DNA from: an uncultured Porphyromonadaceae bacterium
Lineage (GTDB): Bacteria; Bacteroidota; Bacteroidia; Bacteroidales; Muribaculaceae
Direction: 5' to 3'
Assembly (NCBI GenBank): GCA_947176755.1
Contig: CAMWRW010000001.1
Span: 1 to 64,000, forward strand
DNA: 64,000 nucleotides
Numbering within the stretch: position 1 is the stretch's first letter; each line of letters starts with the position of its first letter. Of this stretch, positions 17,525 to 26,024 are shown one piece after another. Under the pieces are notes generated by a model, which worked only from the letters and a program-made list of their open reading frames with translations, was not told where the DNA came from and did no database searches. Both the position numbers and the translations under genes were made by a program.

Positions 17525-17534
17525 GGGGGGGGGG
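17525..17534. repeat. Run of ten G bases
   Basis: A G10 tract just beyond the DUF389 stop codon. Together with a C-rich stretch at about 17505 it can form a GC-rich hairpin. Homopolymers this long change length easily, but here no coding frame is affected. The rest of 17298-17551 holds only the terminator. Confidence 0.7.
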
Positions 17535-17551
17535 TGCTCGGCGGAAAGCGG

Positions 17552-18931
17552 TTATTTTGCGCGGAGCTTGTCGGAGGACACTATGGTAAGCGTTTGCACT
17601 CCTAATCGGGCCTCGAGATATTTGCGGAATTTCTCCGTGGAGGCTGCCGTCATCGGCCTTTGATAGCGGACAAGCACGATGTTCATCGTGTCAAGGCGTG
17701 AGGTCGCCACGCTGCTAACTATCGCCCGCGTCACCGCAATATCCGCAACTTCCGGGAACAATACTTTGATTTCGGGAGATATCGTGGCTCCGATCGTATC
17801 GTTCCGCGCACTCGCCGCGTTGGCATTCCGCAATGAATCTATCGTCTCGCGCTGTGAATTGATCGTGTTTTGTGTCACTTGGTACATATCCCTCAACATT
17901 GAGGATGTCACCGACGTAGCATCAAAATCCACATTCGGGTTGTCGCCCTGAATGATTCGGAGATGCGTGCCGGCAAGATGATATTCGGAGAGTTTGTCGG
18001 TGAGCGCAAGCGTCAGAGAATCCTGCGGCAATATCTTTCCAACCAGCGAGACGGTCAGCGTCTTGTTATCGCCATCCATCGTGGCCGTAGAATGAAGCAC
18101 CTGTGTATTAGGGAAATTAAACTGTTGGCTCACGAATTTCTCACAGTTGATATTAAACGATGATTGCCTGTACATCCTGAAAGTCAGATAAGCCGCCGGA
18201 ATCATCGTCAGGATTGCAATTGTCGACACGATTCGTCTCACGCGCTTTGCCCTTGCCGGATTCGAGAAATCCTTCACCTTGTATTTCATCAGCCTCACCC
18301 CTACTGTCGTGGCGCATGCAATGAAAACCGAATTGATAAAGAATAGGAAAAGTGCACCGAAGAAATAATGCATCTGGAAAGTAGCCAGACCGTATCCTAC
18401 CGTACAAAGCGGCGGCATCAGGGCCGTAGCGATCGCCACTCCGGGAATCACGTTGCCTTTCACCTTGCTCCCTATCGCAAGAATGCCCGCCGCACCGCCG
18501 AAAAATCCGATAAACACATCGTAGATAGTAGGCGAAGTCCGGGCCAGCAACTCACTATGTCCCTCGCTCACAGGAGAAATAAGGAAATAGACTGTGGAAG
18601 TCGCAACGCTGAAGAGCGTGGCCATCATCAGATTGCGGAACGACCGCTTCATCAAGTCAAAATCCTGAATCCCGACAGCCAGTCCGAGCCCGATGATTGG
18701 CCCCATAAGAGGCGATATGAGCATCGCGCCGATAATCACGGCCGTAGAATTCGTGTTCAGGCCCAGCGACGCAATGAAGATGGCGATTATCAGGATCAGG
18801 ATATTCGTTCCGCGGAATGATACCCCCTCACGGATGGCGACTTCTGCATCGGCCTGCGGAATCAGATCGCCCGAAAGATCGAAATAGCTCGCGAGTTCAC
18901 TTTTCAACCCCTTAAAGTCAGAAAATTTCAT
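17552..18931 (-). CDS. DUF389 family membrane protein
   Basis: 459 residues. The N-terminal half has about six membrane helices with the family signature GTNILILIIAIFIASLGLN, then STAVIIGAMLISPLMGPIIG, which is diagnostic of DUF389. Residues about 255-459 form a soluble domain with alternating strands and helices. The function of DUF389 proteins is not firmly known; transport or stress roles have been suggested. The gene is single, with its own promoter at about 18959-18993 and a terminator after it. Confidence 0.9.
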   Translation of the reverse strand: MKFSDFKGLKSELASYFDLSGDLIPQADAEVAIREGVSFRGTNILILIIAIFIASLGLNTNSTAVIIGAMLISPLMGPIIGLGLAVGIQDFDLMKRSFRNLMMATLFSVATSTVYFLISPVSEGHSELLARTSPTIYDVFIGFFGGAAGILAIGSKVKGNVIPGVAIATALMPPLCTVGYGLATFQMHYFFGALFLFFINSVFIACATTVGVRLMKYKVKDFSNPARAKRVRRIVSTIAILTMIPAAYLTFRMYRQSSFNINCEKFVSQQFNFPNTQVLHSTATMDGDNKTLTVSLVGKILPQDSLTLALTDKLSEYHLAGTHLRIIQGDNPNVDFDATSVTSSMLRDMYQVTQNTINSQRETIDSLRNANAASARNDTIGATISPEIKVLFPEVADIAVTRAIVSSVATSRLDTMNIVLVRYQRPMTAASTEKFRKYLEARLGVQTLTIVSSDKLRAK

Positions 18932-18958
18932 ATCAGATGTTCAGTTGAGAATAGCGAT

Positions 18959-18993
18959 GCAAAGATAACTATTGCATGGGAATCCGAGCGAAA
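18959..18993 (-). promoter_or_regulatory. Promoter of the DUF389 gene
   Basis: The minus strand reads TATCTTTGC (18959-18967), a perfect -7 element. A T-rich TTTCG lies about 21 bases upstream as a -33 element. The start codon at 18931 is about 20 bases after the expected transcription start. Confidence 0.65.
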
Positions 18994-19050
18994 AAATCAC
19001 GCGAAATCCGCTCCGTCCAAATCCCAAAGCTCCAATCCCTCAGCCCTCTC

Positions 19051-19352
19051 TTAGACCCCAACCAACAAGAAATGTTAATGCCAGGGCGGCATATTTTCGA
19101 GGGAATTTTGTCAATCTCATAGGGAGCAATGCGAGCATTGTGACCGGAGAGAGTGGCAAAATTCACCGAAAAGATGCCGGAAAAAGGTAATTTTCTTGAT
19201 GGAACTTTAAATTACTTCCGTCTCGCAGAGATACCCCATCTTCAGTCTTTTGGTTCAGTCGCTTAGCCCGCTAAGCTCCTTCACACTGCAAGGCTGAATC
19301 TGTGGCATCTCTGCGACCCTGGCATTAACATTTCTTGCGGGTTGGGGTCTTA
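19051..19352. repeat. 302-base palindromic element with 36-base terminal inverted repeats
   Basis: The ends (19051-19086 and 19317-19352) are inverted copies matching at 33 of 36 bases. Inside are two further imperfect palindromes. One runs about 19087-19179 with arms CGGCATATTTTCG and CGAAAAGATGCCG. The other runs about 19223-19316 with arms CGCAGAGAT and ATCTCTGCG, and contains the perfect hairpin GCTTAGC-cc-GCTAAGC (19261-19276). No open frame of note is present. The structure fits a non-autonomous mobile element (MITE-like) or an invertible segment. Its right arm supplies the last codons of the YczE-like gene. Confidence 0.75.
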
Positions 19353-20101
19353 GGATAAATAAATCGTGCCAGTCCGTATAGATATCGTCTGAATCCCGGA
19401 CGATACTTAAGCAGCCTGTCAAACCAACCCAGATGGGGGTTGACGAGCTTCACGACATAACCCACATAGAACATCGCGAAGAGCGTGCCCGGCCCGACCA
19501 CGGTCCACGGCCAAGATCCGAAGAAACAGAATCCGGAGATCACGGCAAGAATCACCAGGGTCGTGTCGACACATATTTTCACAATCGGAAACGGACGCCC
19601 CGTGACACGCGCGATTGCAACCTGAATCCCCTCTCCGGGCATCGTCACCGACCCGCACCGGATTTCAATTGCCACCGCACATCCCAACACCGTCGCGCCC
19701 GCCAACTGGGCGATTATCTGCGCCGGAAGCGTCTCGTAGGAAGAGAAATAAGAAGTGAGCCACATATTTACATCCAGCAGACATCCGAACACGAAACCAA
19801 TCAAAAGTTGGAAAAGCTGAATCGGGTCAAACCGCCGCCTGAGCACGGCTATCTGAGCCGCGACCAAAATTACATTCATAATATTGGTGTAGCCTCCGAT
19901 TGTCAGACCCGGAGCGAGCCCCGCCTCCCCGGCAAGACTGAAGGCCATCGGAATAGATGAAATCACCCCGCTCCCGAGATTGGAACGCACGCACAAAGCC
20001 ACTCCGAATGTCATGAAAAACATTGAAAGCAACAGCAGCACGTGTTGCCACACGAATCCTATCACCCTCTCTTTTCTCAATTTCAATTCATTAGTGTTCA
20101 T
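19325..20101 (-). CDS. YczE/YitT-like integral membrane protein
   Basis: 258 residues from the ATG giving MNTNELKLRKERV; longer upstream reading is Arg/Cys-rich and overlaps the preceding gene. About five or six membrane helices, with family-like segments MFFMTFGVALCVRSNLGSG, GCLLDVNMWL and PGEGIQVAIARVTGRPF. These match the YczE/YyaS/YitT (DUF6198) group, whose substrate is unknown. It starts 13 bases after the EamA gene and is likely co-transcribed with it. The last nine residues (PKTPTRKKC) come from the right arm of the palindromic element. Confidence 0.82.
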   Translation of the reverse strand: MNTNELKLRKERVIGFVWQHVLLLLSMFFMTFGVALCVRSNLGSGVISSIPMAFSLAGEAGLAPGLTIGGYTNIMNVILVAAQIAVLRRRFDPIQLFQLLIGFVFGCLLDVNMWLTSYFSSYETLPAQIIAQLAGATVLGCAVAIEIRCGSVTMPGEGIQVAIARVTGRPFPIVKICVDTTLVILAVISGFCFFGSWPWTVVGPGTLFAMFYVGYVVKLVNPHLGWFDRLLKYRPGFRRYLYGLARFIYPKTPTRKKC

Positions 20102-20114
20102 ATTCACGCTGCAA

Positions 20115-21047
20115 CTATTTGCCTGTTTTATGACGTGGAAACATCTTGCGAACATGGAGCAACGCCTTGTCGACCTTCTTATCGGCCACAACAATTGTCG
20201 TGGCCAACACAATAAAGAGCGCCCCCGAAATTTCCCGCGAAGAAATATGCTGATTAAGCACGACCACACTCAGCAGCACGGCCGTGACCGGTTCGAGCGC
20301 TCCGAGAATAGCCGTCGGCGTAGACCCGATAAGCTGGATTGCCCGCGTCGTGCAGGCAAGCGAGACCACGGTCGGCACAATCGCCAGAGCCCCGAGATTC
20401 AGCCAACCCAATTTGTCGGCGGGGAGTGTCAGACTTTTCCCGGAAAGAATCATCACCAGATAAACGCCGCATCCCCATGCAAGCACATAAAAGAGCAGCT
20501 TCGTCGTGGGAATAAGCTTAATCCTCTCCGACACATTGACAAAGATAATATAGAGCGCATAAGTGAGGGCCGAAACCATCACGAGCAGACATCCGAACCC
20601 ACTGAGGCGAGTGTCGCCCTGCGGCTTGGTCAACAGTAAAAGCCCACCGCTCATCACCGCCAGACACACGGCCGTCGACACCTTGAATTTCTCATGATAG
20701 AAACATATCATCAGCACCGCCACCATAATCGGGTAGACAAAAAGAAGCGTCGACGCGATGCCCGAATTCATATAATTATAGCTTTCAAACAATGAAAGCG
20801 ACGAGAAAGCCATCAGAATTCCGAGCACAGCCGTCGGAGCCACATCCTCTTTAGCAATCCGAAAAGAAACCCCTCTCGCCAGCATAATTAATGCAAGCAG
20901 CGGCAACCCCAGCAGATAGCGGAAAAGAAGGACGGACACCGGATTCATTCCCCCCTCGTAAAGAGGCACGGCAAAAGCCGGATTCGTACCGTAGGCCGCC
21001 GCAGCCAGTGCGGCCAGAAAATAACCTTTGAAATCAGAGATTTTCAT
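20115..21047 (-). CDS. EamA-type (DMT superfamily) transporter
   Basis: 310 residues with ten predicted membrane helices in two EamA halves (about 8-140 and 155-290). Signatures include AYGTNPAFAVPLY and, in the second half, LGALEPVTAVLLSVVVLNQ, which is typical of drug/metabolite exporters. The start is set at the ATG giving MKISDFKGYF, because a start 39 bases upstream would lie next to the promoter -7 box. Substrate unknown. The YczE-like gene follows after 13 bases. Confidence 0.88.
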   Translation of the reverse strand: MKISDFKGYFLAALAAAAYGTNPAFAVPLYEGGMNPVSVLLFRYLLGLPLLALIMLARGVSFRIAKEDVAPTAVLGILMAFSSLSLFESYNYMNSGIASTLLFVYPIMVAVLMICFYHEKFKVSTAVCLAVMSGGLLLLTKPQGDTRLSGFGCLLVMVSALTYALYIIFVNVSERIKLIPTTKLLFYVLAWGCGVYLVMILSGKSLTLPADKLGWLNLGALAIVPTVVSLACTTRAIQLIGSTPTAILGALEPVTAVLLSVVVLNQHISSREISGALFIVLATTIVVADKKVDKALLHVRKMFPRHKTGK

Positions 21048-21072
21048 TGCGAGTGACAGTTGAAAAGCCACT

Positions 21073-21081
21073 GCAAAGTTA
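21073..21081 (-). promoter_or_regulatory. -7 element upstream of the EamA gene
   Basis: The minus strand reads TAACTTTGC, a perfect Bacteroidales -7 box, 26 bases before the chosen ATG at 21047. A -33 box is less clear. It rules out the longer reading frame that would start at 21086. Confidence 0.55.
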
Positions 21082-21108
21082 GCCAAAAATCACGAAATAA
21101 GTCACGGA

Positions 21109-22545
21109 TCAATTTCTCCGGCGGAGCAACGATACGGCCTCCTCCCAGATCGGACGCTCGAAGAATCTTATCATCAGGAGATAAGCAGCAGCGCCGACAA
21201 GAAGACCCGTCAACAGCTGCCAACCCGCCCCGGGCACGACCATAGTCAGCAGCCACGCTCCCCCGCCCGCGATCGAAGCGAGAAGGAAAATGGGCAGATA
21301 GTCGCGCATCTGGCGCCATATCGACAGACCGATAAGAGGACGTGAATAATAAGCCGTGGCAGCAATCGAGAAAAGAGAATAGGCCGCGAATCCCCAGCAG
21401 ATTGCCGCAAGCCCATGTTTCATGGTCAGGATAAGGAAAAGCGTGGCCACCCCTTTCTTAAGAATCTCGATTCGCAGCGCCAGATCAGTCCGCCCCTTTA
21501 CATAGAGCATGTTAAGGTTGATATTGCACAAATGGTCGGTCACCCAAGCCAGCGAAAGAATTCGGAGCAGCGGCACGATGGGAAGCCATTTGTCGGTGAG
21601 CAGGAATATCACGAGCGGTTCCGCAAGCCCGACCACAGCCGCCATCACAGGAAAAATCAACGCCGAAGAATATGTGATATATTTCGAATAGGCCCTTGCC
21701 AACCTCTCATTGTCATCCTGCATACGGCTCAGCACGGGAAATGCCACGCGCCCAACCACAAGCGAAAGCGTCTGCGACGGAAAGCGGGCGAACAGTTCGG
21801 CCCGGTTGAAGTAACCGAGTTGCCTCTGGCTATAGAACTTTCCGATCACGATCGTATAAAGATTATAGAAAATCTGATGAATAAGGTTGGCGCCCAGCAA
21901 GCGCGACGAATAGCTGAAGAGCCGCCTGAACGCCGGCATCGAGAAAGGCTTTTTCGGCCACCATCGGGCCGCGAAAATCAGCAACACGGAAATAAGGAAA
22001 ATCTTGATAAGCGACATCCAGACCAGCGACCAGACCCCGCGGCCGGCGTAGGCCATCCAGATCGCCACCCCACCGCTCACGACCGAGCTTACCGACGAGA
22101 CAATTGCCAGCCGTTTGAACTGCAGATTGATATAGAGCCTCGTCTGATGGACCGAGCCAATTGCTCCCAGAATCAGAATCACGCACAAAAGCCTGAGAAT
22201 CCCCGTCAATTCCGGAGCATGATAGAAATCGGAAATCCAAGGCGCAGCCACAAACAAAATTCCATAAAGCAGAAACGACAGGCCGAGGTTAAACCAGAAC
22301 ACGGTCGAGAAATCCGTCTCATTCCGGTCCTTGCGTTGGATCAGCGCGTTGGAGAAGCCGCAATCGATAATAGTCTGGGAAATCTGCAGAAAGACCGTAC
22401 ACATCGCAATCAGACCGAAGTCTGCCGGTAGAAGAAGACGCGCAAGAATGATATTGACAAGGAAATTGATTCCCTGCGTACCGAATTTTTCGATGGAGCT
22501 CCAGATCACTCCCTTCGCCGTTTCTTTCTTCAGGTCTTCCGCCAT
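21109..22545 (-). CDS. Polysaccharide flippase/exporter (MOP superfamily, WzxC/TuaB-like)
   Basis: 478 residues with about 12-14 membrane helices. The N-terminus (KGVIWSSIEKFGTQGINFLV, then LARLLLPADFGLIAM) is characteristic of the WzxC/TuaB branch of lipopolysaccharide and exopolysaccharide flippases, which move lipid-linked oligosaccharide across the inner membrane. It stands alone on the minus strand, divergent from the LuxR-type regulator, outside the main capsule locus that has its own Wzx-like gene at 29094. A role for a different glycan is likely. Confidence 0.87.
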   Translation of the reverse strand: MAEDLKKETAKGVIWSSIEKFGTQGINFLVNIILARLLLPADFGLIAMCTVFLQISQTIIDCGFSNALIQRKDRNETDFSTVFWFNLGLSFLLYGILFVAAPWISDFYHAPELTGILRLLCVILILGAIGSVHQTRLYINLQFKRLAIVSSVSSVVSGGVAIWMAYAGRGVWSLVWMSLIKIFLISVLLIFAARWWPKKPFSMPAFRRLFSYSSRLLGANLIHQIFYNLYTIVIGKFYSQRQLGYFNRAELFARFPSQTLSLVVGRVAFPVLSRMQDDNERLARAYSKYITYSSALIFPVMAAVVGLAEPLVIFLLTDKWLPIVPLLRILSLAWVTDHLCNINLNMLYVKGRTDLALRIEILKKGVATLFLILTMKHGLAAICWGFAAYSLFSIAATAYYSRPLIGLSIWRQMRDYLPIFLLASIAGGGAWLLTMVVPGAGWQLLTGLLVGAAAYLLMIRFFERPIWEEAVSLLRRRN

Positions 22546-22570
22546 GATATGCGCTTGTCAGGTTAGGAAT

Positions 22571-22579
22571 GCGAAGTTA
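22571..22579 (-). promoter_or_regulatory. Probable -7 element of the flippase gene
   Basis: The minus strand reads TAACTTCGC, one base off the consensus, 26 bases before the ATG at 22545. The -33 box is not obvious. It is back to back with the promoter at 22679-22709. Confidence 0.4.
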
Positions 22580-22678
22580 GTCATTTTTAACCACATTTCC
22601 ACCCTTGTCTTAACATATTTTGATTATTTAGATTATGTCGCGTCGCGCGGGCGGCAAGAAAAATAATCCCTCCAAATA

Positions 22679-22709
22679 TTTCCGCTACCGGAAAGAGTGA
22701 TTAACTTTG
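22679..22709 (+). promoter_or_regulatory. Promoter of the hemerythrin-LuxR gene
   Basis: TTTC (22679-22682), 19 bases, then TAACTTTG (22702-22709). This promoter excludes the TTG at 22707 as a start and supports the ATG at 22749. Confidence 0.7.
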
Positions 22710-22748
22710 CATACTGAATACCCGGAAACGATTACAGACCGCTTAGTC

Positions 22749-23711
22749 ATGATTACGGAAAAGAAAAAAGGATATACTCCGGAGACCCGCATGCGTGAAA
22801 TGATCCGCGACAATGCCATGCTGCTCCCTGCCATCAGCCGCTTTAACATAGCCTTCGGGTTCGGCGATAACGACATCAGAAGCGTATGCAAGGAAAACGA
22901 CGTTGACATGCCGACATTTCTATGTGTATGCAACCTGCTGACCGGCTACGAATACGACCTTTCCACAGTCAGTCTCGAATCCCTCATGGGCTATCTCAAA
23001 CGCGCTCACACCTCATTCCTCGACGTCGAGCTCCCCAAGATCCGCCATTATCTGATCGACTCGCTCAACTATTCCTCCAACGAGCTCTCGCTGCTCCTGA
23101 TGCGCTTCTACGACGACTACGTCCAGGAAGTCCGTCGCCACATGGAGCATGAAAACGATGTCATTTTCTCATACGTCTCCGACCTTCTCGCAGGTCATCC
23201 CCACGACGATTTCAAAATCAGCACCTACTCCGAAAGCCATCAGGACACGGTCGAGAAACTCAACGAGCTCAAAGACATCTTCATCTACCATTACAAGCAG
23301 AAAGACAACTCCCGGCTCAGCGGAGCGCTCCTCGACATTATAATTTGCGAACGCGACATGCTTTCCCATTTCGAAGTGGAAAGTCGCCTTCTGATTCCCC
23401 TCGTCGAGCAACTGGAGCAGAGCCTCGACCGAACCAACCGGATGCCCTCCCGGGCCGAAACCGACCGTCCCGATGAGCAACCCGCCTTTTCGCCGGCCTC
23501 ACTCAGCGAACGTGAAAAAGATATCGTAAGATGTATCGCGCGGGGAAAAGTCAACAAAGAGATCGCCGACGAACTCTGCATCTCGGTCCATACCGTCGCC
23601 ACCCACCGACGAAACATATCGGCCAAGCTCGACATCCACACCTCCGCCGGCCTCGTAATCTACGCCATCATCAATCACCTCGTCGACATTTCCGACGTAA
23701 CCCCCATATAA
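22749..23711 (+). CDS. Hemerythrin-like / LuxR-type HTH transcription regulator
   Basis: 320 residues. Residues 1-60 resemble the helical N-terminus of ScdA/RIC proteins. Residues about 65-215 form a hemerythrin-like helical bundle with candidate iron ligands in RAHTSFLDVELPKIRHYL, RRHMEHEND and HFEVESRLLIPL. After a Pro/Arg linker comes a LuxR/GerE helix-turn-helix (about 250-312: LSEREKDIVRCIARG, VNKEIADELCIS, VHTVATHRRNI). A di-iron sensor coupled to DNA binding suggests response to oxygen, nitric oxide or oxidative stress (inference). Its stop codon overlaps the recQ start (TAATG), so the two are translated together. Confidence 0.82.
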   Translation: MITEKKKGYTPETRMREMIRDNAMLLPAISRFNIAFGFGDNDIRSVCKENDVDMPTFLCVCNLLTGYEYDLSTVSLESLMGYLKRAHTSFLDVELPKIRHYLIDSLNYSSNELSLLLMRFYDDYVQEVRRHMEHENDVIFSYVSDLLAGHPHDDFKISTYSESHQDTVEKLNELKDIFIYHYKQKDNSRLSGALLDIIICERDMLSHFEVESRLLIPLVEQLEQSLDRTNRMPSRAETDRPDEQPAFSPASLSEREKDIVRCIARGKVNKEIADELCISVHTVATHRRNISAKLDIHTSAGLVIYAIINHLVDISDVTPI

Positions 23712-25894
23712 TGCCATCTCTCCAACTTCCCCCATCGGCCGCCGACATAAAAGAGGCGTTGCGCAAATATTACGGATATTCCGAATTTCGTCCCGGCCAG
23801 GAAGAGGCCGTCGGCGCCATCCTCTCCGGGCGCGATGCCGTCGTGTTGATGCCGACGGGCGGCGGCAAATCCCTCTGCTTCCAGCTTCCCGCGCTCGTCT
23901 CGGAAGGCTGTTGCATAGTTGTATCCCCGCTCATCGCCCTGATGAACGACCAGGTTGAAGCGCTCAGGGCCAACGGACTGCCGGCGCGCGCCGTCAACTC
24001 GATGAATCTCGAGGCCGACAATCAGGCCGCCTACGAAGCCGCCGCGCGAGGCCAACTCAAATTGCTCTATATCTCCCCCGAGCGTCTCCTTGCGGATCTC
24101 GACCATATCTCCCACAATATCCGCATCTCCTTCGTGGCCATCGACGAAGCCCATTGCATCTCCCAGTGGGGCCACGACTTCCGCCCCGTCTATACCGAGC
24201 TCAAACGCATTCGCCAGCAATGGCCCCATGTGCCCGTGATGGCCCTCACAGCCACCGCCGACCGCCTCACCCGCGACGACATCTCCGCGGCCCTCGGACT
24301 CAAAGACCCCTATTCCTACATCGGCTCGTTCGACCGCCCCAACCTCTCGCTGCAGGTCGTCACGGGAGCGTCCCAGCGCGAGCGCCTGAAAACGATAGCG
24401 AGCCTCGTCGACAAATATCACGACGACTGCGGAATCGTTTACTGCCTCAGCCGAAAAAAGACTGAAGCAATGGCCGCGAAACTCGAAGAAACAGGAATCC
24501 GCACAGGATGTTACCACGCCGGCCTCACTCCCGAACAACGCCATCGCGTACAACGTGATTTCGTCAACGGAAAGCTCCAGGCAATATGCGCCACGGTCGC
24601 TTTCGGAATGGGAATCGACAAAAGCAACGTCCGATGGGTTGTCCACAACAACATCCCCGGCAATATCGAGAGCTATTATCAGGAGATTGGCCGCGCCGGG
24701 CGCGACGGACTCCCCGCCGAGACAATCCTCTTTTATTCCTATTCCGACATCATCACCCGACGTTCGTTTGCCGAAGAATCGGGCCGGACAGAGATCAACT
24801 CAAGTAAACTTGATTTCATGCAGCGCTACGCCGAGGCCAACGTCTGCCGGAGGCGAATCCTGATGAGTTATTTCAGCGAAGATTTCGACCACGATTGCGG
24901 CAATTGCGACAACTGTCGCAATCCGCGTCCGAAACTCGACGCCACCATTCTCGCCCAGAAAGCTCTCAGCGCCATCCTTCGGACCGGAAGTTCCGAAGGA
25001 ATGAACGTCATTATCGACATCCTTCGCGGCTCCGGCCGCAAACAACTCTTTGACAAGGGCTACGACCGGCTTCCCACCTACGGCGTAGGCCGCGACCTGT
25101 CGGCCCAGGAATGGCACGCCTATATCCTCCAGATGATTCAACTCGGACTGATTGAAGTTGCCTACGACGACAACTTCCACCTTCGGCCGACCGAAGCAGG
25201 ACTGAAAGTAGTGCGCCGGGAACGCCCCGTGGAACTCGCCGTGTACGTTCGTCCCGATCGACAGACAAACAAAGAGCCGTCGCGCACACGCCGCGCAAAG
25301 GCTGCCGACCCCGAGCTGACCCTTCACGACCGCATCCTGCAAAATCTGAAAGCTCAACGCCGAAAACTGGCCGACAGCGAGCAGATAGCCGACTATATGG
25401 TGCTCTCCGACGCCACCCTTCACGCCATCGCCGACAAGAATCCGGCCGCACTCCGCGACCTTGTCGGCATCGAAGGCCTGAGCCTCGTCAAACTCGCCAA
25501 ATATTACCGTCCGATTCTGCTCGCCCTCAAACATGCACGCAATCAGTCGGGCTCGTTGCCGGCCGGTCTTAGTGAAGAAGTCAGCGGAATCCTCTTCAAC
25601 GGCGGCATGGAAGTAGAAGAAATCGCATCGGCGAGAGCCCTCTCCGCAAGCACAGTCGTCGGCCATCTCTGCCGACTCTACAAACAGGGGGAGAACATCA
25701 ACCTCTGGCGCATCGTGCCCCAAGAGACCTATTACACGGTCAAAACCCTGATAGACTCAGCCCACTCCGACCTCGCCATGCAGGGAGCGGAAGCCAATCA
25801 GACGCCCGGACAGTATCTTTCCTCGGTCTACGGCATCCCCGGGTCACTCTACGGCCGGGTCAACGCCATCCGTCAGGCCCTTGAAAAGAAATAA
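23711..25894 (+). CDS. recQ: ATP-dependent DNA helicase RecQ
   Basis: 727 residues. Walker A MPTGGGKSL (48-55), the DEAH box IDEAHCISQWGHDFRP (144-159), ATATADRLT and QEIGRAGRDG mark the helicase core. The zinc-binding motif with CGNCDNC follows, then an RQC winged-helix region, an HRDC domain (about 560-630) and a further C-terminal helix-turn-helix (EVEEIASARALSASTVVGHL). RecQ unwinds DNA 3' to 5' in recombination repair. The start at 23711 overlaps the regulator stop; upstream reading in this frame lies inside the regulator gene and is not used. Normal length for Bacteroidota RecQ. Confidence 0.96.
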   Translation: MPSLQLPPSAADIKEALRKYYGYSEFRPGQEEAVGAILSGRDAVVLMPTGGGKSLCFQLPALVSEGCCIVVSPLIALMNDQVEALRANGLPARAVNSMNLEADNQAAYEAAARGQLKLLYISPERLLADLDHISHNIRISFVAIDEAHCISQWGHDFRPVYTELKRIRQQWPHVPVMALTATADRLTRDDISAALGLKDPYSYIGSFDRPNLSLQVVTGASQRERLKTIASLVDKYHDDCGIVYCLSRKKTEAMAAKLEETGIRTGCYHAGLTPEQRHRVQRDFVNGKLQAICATVAFGMGIDKSNVRWVVHNNIPGNIESYYQEIGRAGRDGLPAETILFYSYSDIITRRSFAEESGRTEINSSKLDFMQRYAEANVCRRRILMSYFSEDFDHDCGNCDNCRNPRPKLDATILAQKALSAILRTGSSEGMNVIIDILRGSGRKQLFDKGYDRLPTYGVGRDLSAQEWHAYILQMIQLGLIEVAYDDNFHLRPTEAGLKVVRRERPVELAVYVRPDRQTNKEPSRTRRAKAADPELTLHDRILQNLKAQRRKLADSEQIADYMVLSDATLHAIADKNPAALRDLVGIEGLSLVKLAKYYRPILLALKHARNQSGSLPAGLSEEVSGILFNGGMEVEEIASARALSASTVVGHLCRLYKQGENINLWRIVPQETYYTVKTLIDSAHSDLAMQGAEANQTPGQYLSSVYGIPGSLYGRVNAIRQALEKK

Positions 25895-25950
25895 AAAGAA
25901 TATCCGGCTCCACGGCCAATCCCAAACCCGGTCGCAAAACTGCGCGGGAA

Positions 25951-25981
25951 TTGGAATATTTCAAAAAAAGCGTTAACTTTG
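25951..25981 (+). promoter_or_regulatory. Promoter of the polysaccharide locus
   Basis: TTG (25951-25953), 20 bases, then TAACTTTG (25974-25981), a near-perfect Bacteroidales promoter. The leader to the upxY ATG is about 37 bases. No inverted repeats flank it, so unlike many Bacteroides capsule promoters it does not look invertible. Confidence 0.75.
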
Positions 25982-26024
25982 TCCTCTGCAGGAGTCACGT
26001 TTATTCCTGCGGGCAGCCTGACGT

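Noticed and set aside
22707-22748. TTG start for the hemerythrin-LuxR gene
   Set aside because: The TTG lies inside the promoter -7 box, so it would not be in the transcript.
23531-23710. N-terminal extension of RecQ
   Set aside because: It overlaps the regulator gene in another frame, is Arg/His-rich and lacks RecQ homology; the TAATG junction fixes the start at 23711.
25895-26024. Invertible promoter in front of the capsule locus
   Set aside because: No inverted repeats flank the promoter and no recombinase gene is near.
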